From positions 1-64,000 of the forward strand of contig NZ_QJUM01000012.1 of the NCBI RefSeq assembly GCF_004327355.1: DNA of 64,000 nt. The letters run 5' to 3'. Shown piece after piece: positions 61,399 through 64,000 of the stretch. Source of the stretch: Phytopseudomonas dryadis (GTDB lineage Bacteria > Pseudomonadota > Gammaproteobacteria > Pseudomonadales > Pseudomonadaceae). Below the pieces are notes generated by a model. The model did not search any database. It was not told where the DNA came from and worked only from the letters and a program-made list of their open reading frames with translations. Numbering within the stretch: position 1 is the stretch's first letter; every line of letters begins with the position of its first letter. The translations under genes and the position numbers were made by a program.

Positions 61399-61643
61399 GC
61401 GCAAGGGAGCCCTGAGGCTAATGCCGATCAGATAAGGCTTTGTGCGCCTACAGAAGAAGGGCGGCAAACCGCCGCCCGTGTAGGAGCGTCGACCTCGACG
61501 CGATGCAATGGCGGCCATTCCACAAAACCAGTGGTGCGATCCGCAATCGCCGCGGGGTCGCGGCTCCCACAGGGCCAGGGCAAACCGCCGTTTTGCGGGC
61601 CAATGCCTAACTGACTGGTATTAGCCCTGAGGCTCCCTTGCGC
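61399..61643. mobile_element. 245-bp TIR element carrying a REPIN (third family)
   Basis: Left end GCGCAAGGGAGCC-CTGAGG-CTAATGCC then GATCAG; right end is the inverted form (CTGACTGGTATTAG-CCCTGA-GGCTCCC then TTGCGC). The TIRs are about 33 bp with internal mismatches and constant spacing. TGAAAC and TGAACG outside the ends could be a weak target duplication. A REP doublet lies at 61480-61570. The right end is 17 nt from the aapP stop codon. Different TIRs from both other families. Confidence 0.75.
61480..61570. repeat. REPIN inside the third TIR element
   Basis: Starts GTAGGAGCGTCGACCTCGAC and ends GGGGTCGCGGCTCCCAC; similar to the reverse complement of 39175-39264 and to 50406-50494. Confidence 0.85.
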
Positions 61644-61659
61644 TGAACGTCTGGCGTTC

Positions 61660-62421
61660 TCAGTGCAGGATCTGCCCGAGGAACAGCTTGGTACGCTCGT
61701 TCTGCGGATTGTCGAAGAAGGCATTGGGTTCGGCCTGCTCGACGATCTCGCCCTTGTCCATGAAGATCACCCGATCCGCCACGGTGCGGGCGAAGCCCAT
61801 CTCGTGGGTCACGCAGAGCATGGTCATGCCGTCCTGGGCCAGGCCGATCATGGTGTCGAGCACCTCCTTGACCATTTCCGGATCGAGTGCCGAGGTCGGC
61901 TCGTCGAACAGCATGATCTTCGGCTTCATGCACAGCGCCCGGGCGATCGCCACACGCTGCTGCTGGCCGCCGGAGAGCTGCCCCGGGTACTTGTGGGCCT
62001 GCTCCGGGATACGCACGCGCTCGAGAAAGTGCATGGCGATTTCCTCGGCCTTGCGCTTGGGCATCTTGCGTACCCACATCGGCGCCAGGATGCAGTTCTG
62101 CAGCACGGTCAGGTGCGGGAACAGGTTGAAGTGCTGGAACACCATGCCCACTTCGCGGCGCACGGTCTCGATGTCCTTGAGGTCGCGGGTCAGTTCGGTG
62201 CCATCGACCACGATGCTGCCCTGCTGGTGTTCCTCCAGGCGGTTGATGCAGCGGATGGTGGTGGACTTGCCCGACCCGGACGGCCCGCAAAGCACGATAC
62301 GCTCGCCCTGGCGCACATCCAGGTTGATGTCCTTGAGTACGTGGAACTGGCCGTACCACTTGTTCACGCCCTGCAACTGAATGATCGGCGCGGCGTTGGG
62401 TTGCTGGTTTGCTTCACTCAT
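61660..62421 (-). CDS. aapP: General L-amino acid ABC transporter ATP-binding protein AapP
   Basis: A 253-residue ABC ATPase. Walker [12 protein letters not shown] (about residues 47-57), Q-loop, signature [15 protein letters not shown] (about 152) and Walker [13 protein letters not shown] are present. The sequence [16 protein letters not shown] and the downstream position of aapQ-aapM identify the AapJQMP importer for a broad range of L-amino acids. It lies about 170 nt after aapM. Confidence 0.93.
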   Translation of the reverse strand: MSEANQQPNAAPIIQLQGVNKWYGQFHVLKDINLDVRQGERIVLCGPSGSGKSTTIRCINRLEEHQQGSIVVDGTELTRDLKDIETVRREVGMVFQHFNLFPHLTVLQNCILAPMWVRKMPKRKAEEIAMHFLERVRIPEQAHKYPGQLSGGQQQRVAIARALCMKPKIMLFDEPTSALDPEMVKEVLDTMIGLAQDGMTMLCVTHEMGFARTVADRVIFMDKGEIVEQAEPNAFFDNPQNERTKLFLGQILH

Positions 62422-62591
62422 AATTAACTCCTCTCAAGGGGCTGATTCAGGATTTAGCGAGCTAGAGCCAGGCAAGGGCTAGGTGCCCCCGCAAAAACAG
62501 TCGAGGGAGAGGAATGTACGGCTGTACATGAGCATCCCGAGAGTGTTTTCAACGCCGCCTGGCCGACGCGCAGCAAATTACTGAACAGCTC
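62422..62591. repeat. Intergenic dispersed-repeat-like sequence between aapM and aapP
   Basis: A 170-bp stretch with the palindrome ATGTAC-GGCT-GTACAT (about 62515-62530) bordered by GAGCATCCCGAG and GAGGGAGAGG, plus GAGCCAGGCAAGGGCTAGG and GCCGCCTGGCCGACGCGC. I recognise this layout as a widespread palindromic intergenic repeat in gammaproteobacteria, which is memory, not search. Inside an operon it may act as processing or attenuation site. Confidence 0.5.
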
Positions 62592-63692
62592 CTAACGCTT
62601 GTGGCCGGTGTCGAGCTTCCTCTCCAGATGCAGGGAGTAGCGCGACATACCAAAACAGAAAATCCAGAAAATCAGGGCGGCGAACACGTAGCCCTCGGTC
62701 GCCATGCCCAGCCAGGCCGGGTCGGCCGCGGCCTGCTTGACGCTGTTGAGCAGGTCGAACAGGCCGATGATGATCACCAGGCTGGTGTCCTTGAACAGGG
62801 CGATGAAGGTGTTGACGATGCCCGGAATCACCAGCTTGAGCGCCTGCGGCAGGATCACCAGGCCCATCATCCGCCAGTAGCCCAGGCCCATGGCGCCAGC
62901 CGCTTCGTACTGCCCCTTGGGGATGGCCTGCAGGCCACCGCGCACCACTTCGGCGATGTAGGCCGACTGGAACAGGATCACCCCGATCAGCGCACGCATC
63001 AGCTTGTCGAAGCTCATGCCTTCGGGCAGGAACAACGGCAGCATCACCGACGACATGAACAGCACGGTGATCAGCGGTACGCCACGCCAGAACTCGATGA
63101 AAGTGACGCAGACCACGCGCACCGCCGGCAGGTTGGAGCGCCGCCCCAGTGCCAGCAGGATGCCCAATGGCAGCGCACCGGCGATGCCGACGGCGGCGAT
63201 CACCAGGGTCAGCATCAGACCGCCCCAGCGGCTGGTGGGTACGGTTTCCAGACCGAACACGCCGCCGTGCAGCAGGCTCCAGGCCACCACCGGGTAGATC
63301 ACCAGGAAGGCGATACCGTAGATGACCTTGCGCGGGAAGCGGGAAATGAACAGGGGCGCCGCGCCGATGATCGCCAGCCAGGCGGTCAGATCCACGCGCC
63401 AGCGCAGCTCGCTGGGGTAGAAGCCATACATGAACTGGCTGAAGCGCGCCTGGATGAACACCCAGCAGGCGCCCTCCTTGGTGCAGTCGGCGCGGGTGGT
63501 GCCCACCCAGTTGGCGTCGATGAACGCCCACTTGATCAGGGGTGGCACCATCAGCCAGATCAGGTAGATGGCGAAGAAGGTCAGCAGCGTATTGATCCAG
63601 CTGGAGAACAGGTTGCTGCGCATCCAGGCGAGCGCCCCAACGCTGGCGCTGGGTGGCGGCTGATCCGGTTTGAAAGTATGGGTCGTGCTCAT
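62592..63692 (-). CDS. aapM: General L-amino acid ABC transporter permease AapM
   Basis: A 366-residue inner-membrane permease of the HisM type. It has an N-terminal helix region (about 29-55) and a long periplasmic loop with YGFYPSELRWRVDLTAWL before the canonical permease core. The EAA loop is visible as EAAGAMGLGYWRMMGLVILPQALKLVIPGI. It starts 12 nt after the aapQ stop, so the two form one operon. Confidence 0.93.
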   Translation of the reverse strand: MSTTHTFKPDQPPPSASVGALAWMRSNLFSSWINTLLTFFAIYLIWLMVPPLIKWAFIDANWVGTTRADCTKEGACWVFIQARFSQFMYGFYPSELRWRVDLTAWLAIIGAAPLFISRFPRKVIYGIAFLVIYPVVAWSLLHGGVFGLETVPTSRWGGLMLTLVIAAVGIAGALPLGILLALGRRSNLPAVRVVCVTFIEFWRGVPLITVLFMSSVMLPLFLPEGMSFDKLMRALIGVILFQSAYIAEVVRGGLQAIPKGQYEAAGAMGLGYWRMMGLVILPQALKLVIPGIVNTFIALFKDTSLVIIIGLFDLLNSVKQAAADPAWLGMATEGYVFAALIFWIFCFGMSRYSLHLERKLDTGHKR

Positions 63693-63704
63693 TGCGCTAG
63701 GTCC

Positions 63705-64000
63705 TCACCGCTCGATCAGCGCGATGCGCTTGTTGTACCAGTTCATCAGCAGGGAAATGCTGATACTGATCGCCAGGTACACGCTCATGGTGATGGCGAT
63801 CACCTCGATGGCCTGGCCGGTCTGGTTGAGTACCGTGCCGGCGAACAGCGACACCATGTCCGGGTAGCCGATACCGGCCGCCAGGGAAGAGTTCTTCGCC
63901 AGGTTCAGGTACTGACTGGTCAGCGGCGGAATGATCACCCGCATGGCCTGGGGAATGATCACCTTGCGCAGCGTCGGGCCCGGGCGCAGGCCCAGGGAGC
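63705..64000 (-). CDS. aapQ: General L-amino acid ABC transporter permease AapQ, C-terminal part (cut by window edge)
   Basis: The last 98 residues of a HisQ-type permease. The EAA-loop end SLGLRPGPTLRKVIIPQAMRVIIPP is visible, followed by SQYLNLAKNSSLAAGIGYPDMVSL and a last transmembrane helix (AIEVIAITMSVYLAISISISLL). The frame is open to the right edge, so the 5' part and aapJ must lie beyond. The stop lies 12 nt upstream of aapM. Confidence 0.92.
   Translation of the reverse strand, partial: SLGLRPGPTLRKVIIPQAMRVIIPPLTSQYLNLAKNSSLAAGIGYPDMVSLFAGTVLNQTGQAIEVIAITMSVYLAISISISLLMNWYNKRIALIER

Overview
The window is chromosomal DNA of a high-GC gammaproteobacterium. Gene content and order point to the genus Pseudomonas: der-bamB-yfgM-hisS-ispG-rodZ-pilF-rlmN-ndk, then isc operon-cysE-trmJ-suhB, secFD-yajC-tgt-queA, lptGF/pepA-holC-valS. 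I know this order from Pseudomonas genomes; the species cannot be fixed from sequence alone. Nearly all DNA is ordinary core genome, densely coded. No prophage, CRISPR array, rRNA operon or complete insertion sequence is visible.

Layout. 1-106 is the tail of an IS110-type transposase cut by the window edge. 158-10657 (minus strand) holds an aminotransferase and the der-to-ndk run for ribosome assembly, outer-membrane assembly, histidyl-tRNA charging, isoprenoids, cell shape, pili and rRNA methylation. 10782-16308 (minus) is the complete iscR-iscSUA-hscBA-fdx-iscX operon, with two IscR-type operators upstream of iscR. 16459-18017 is trmJ-cysE. suhB and a glycine-zipper lipoprotein-like gene follow, then queA-tgt-yajC-secD-secF on the minus strand. 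A tRNA-Leu(CAA) gene, a cold-shock gene, an RDD membrane protein, lptFG, pepA-holC-(unknown)-valS, an SLC13 permease, a bacteriohemerythrin and rlmF bring the map to 39 kb.

From 39 kb on, conservation of order is looser: a universal stress protein, a DUF998 protein, opgD, an ankyrin protein, sbcC, a PQQ-type sugar dehydrogenase, a DUF4440 protein, sbcD, an exported methyltransferase-like protein, two APC permeases (one divergent from an Lrp-type regulator), a HAD phosphatase, a frameshifted TAXI-type binding protein, ndpA, a glutaredoxin, a GST, a GIY-YIG protein, phosphatidylcholine synthase, an NTF2-like protein, and the aapQ(partial)-aapM-aapP amino-acid importer genes.

The most unusual content is intergenic. 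Three different families of small (about 220-260 bp) non-coding elements with terminal inverted repeats are present. One family (18090-18310 and 31609-31829) has exactly equal-length copies bordered by direct repeats. A second (39094-39353 and 50317-50563) is bordered by TA. A third (61399-61643) occurs once. Two of these unrelated families carry the same type of REP doublet (REPIN) in their centre. The other family carries a long hairpin module that also occurs alone at two more places. One element end supplies the stop codon of the universal stress protein gene and another sits immediately upstream of sbcD. This nested 'palindrome inside a TIR element' arrangement is the best candidate in the window for something poorly described.
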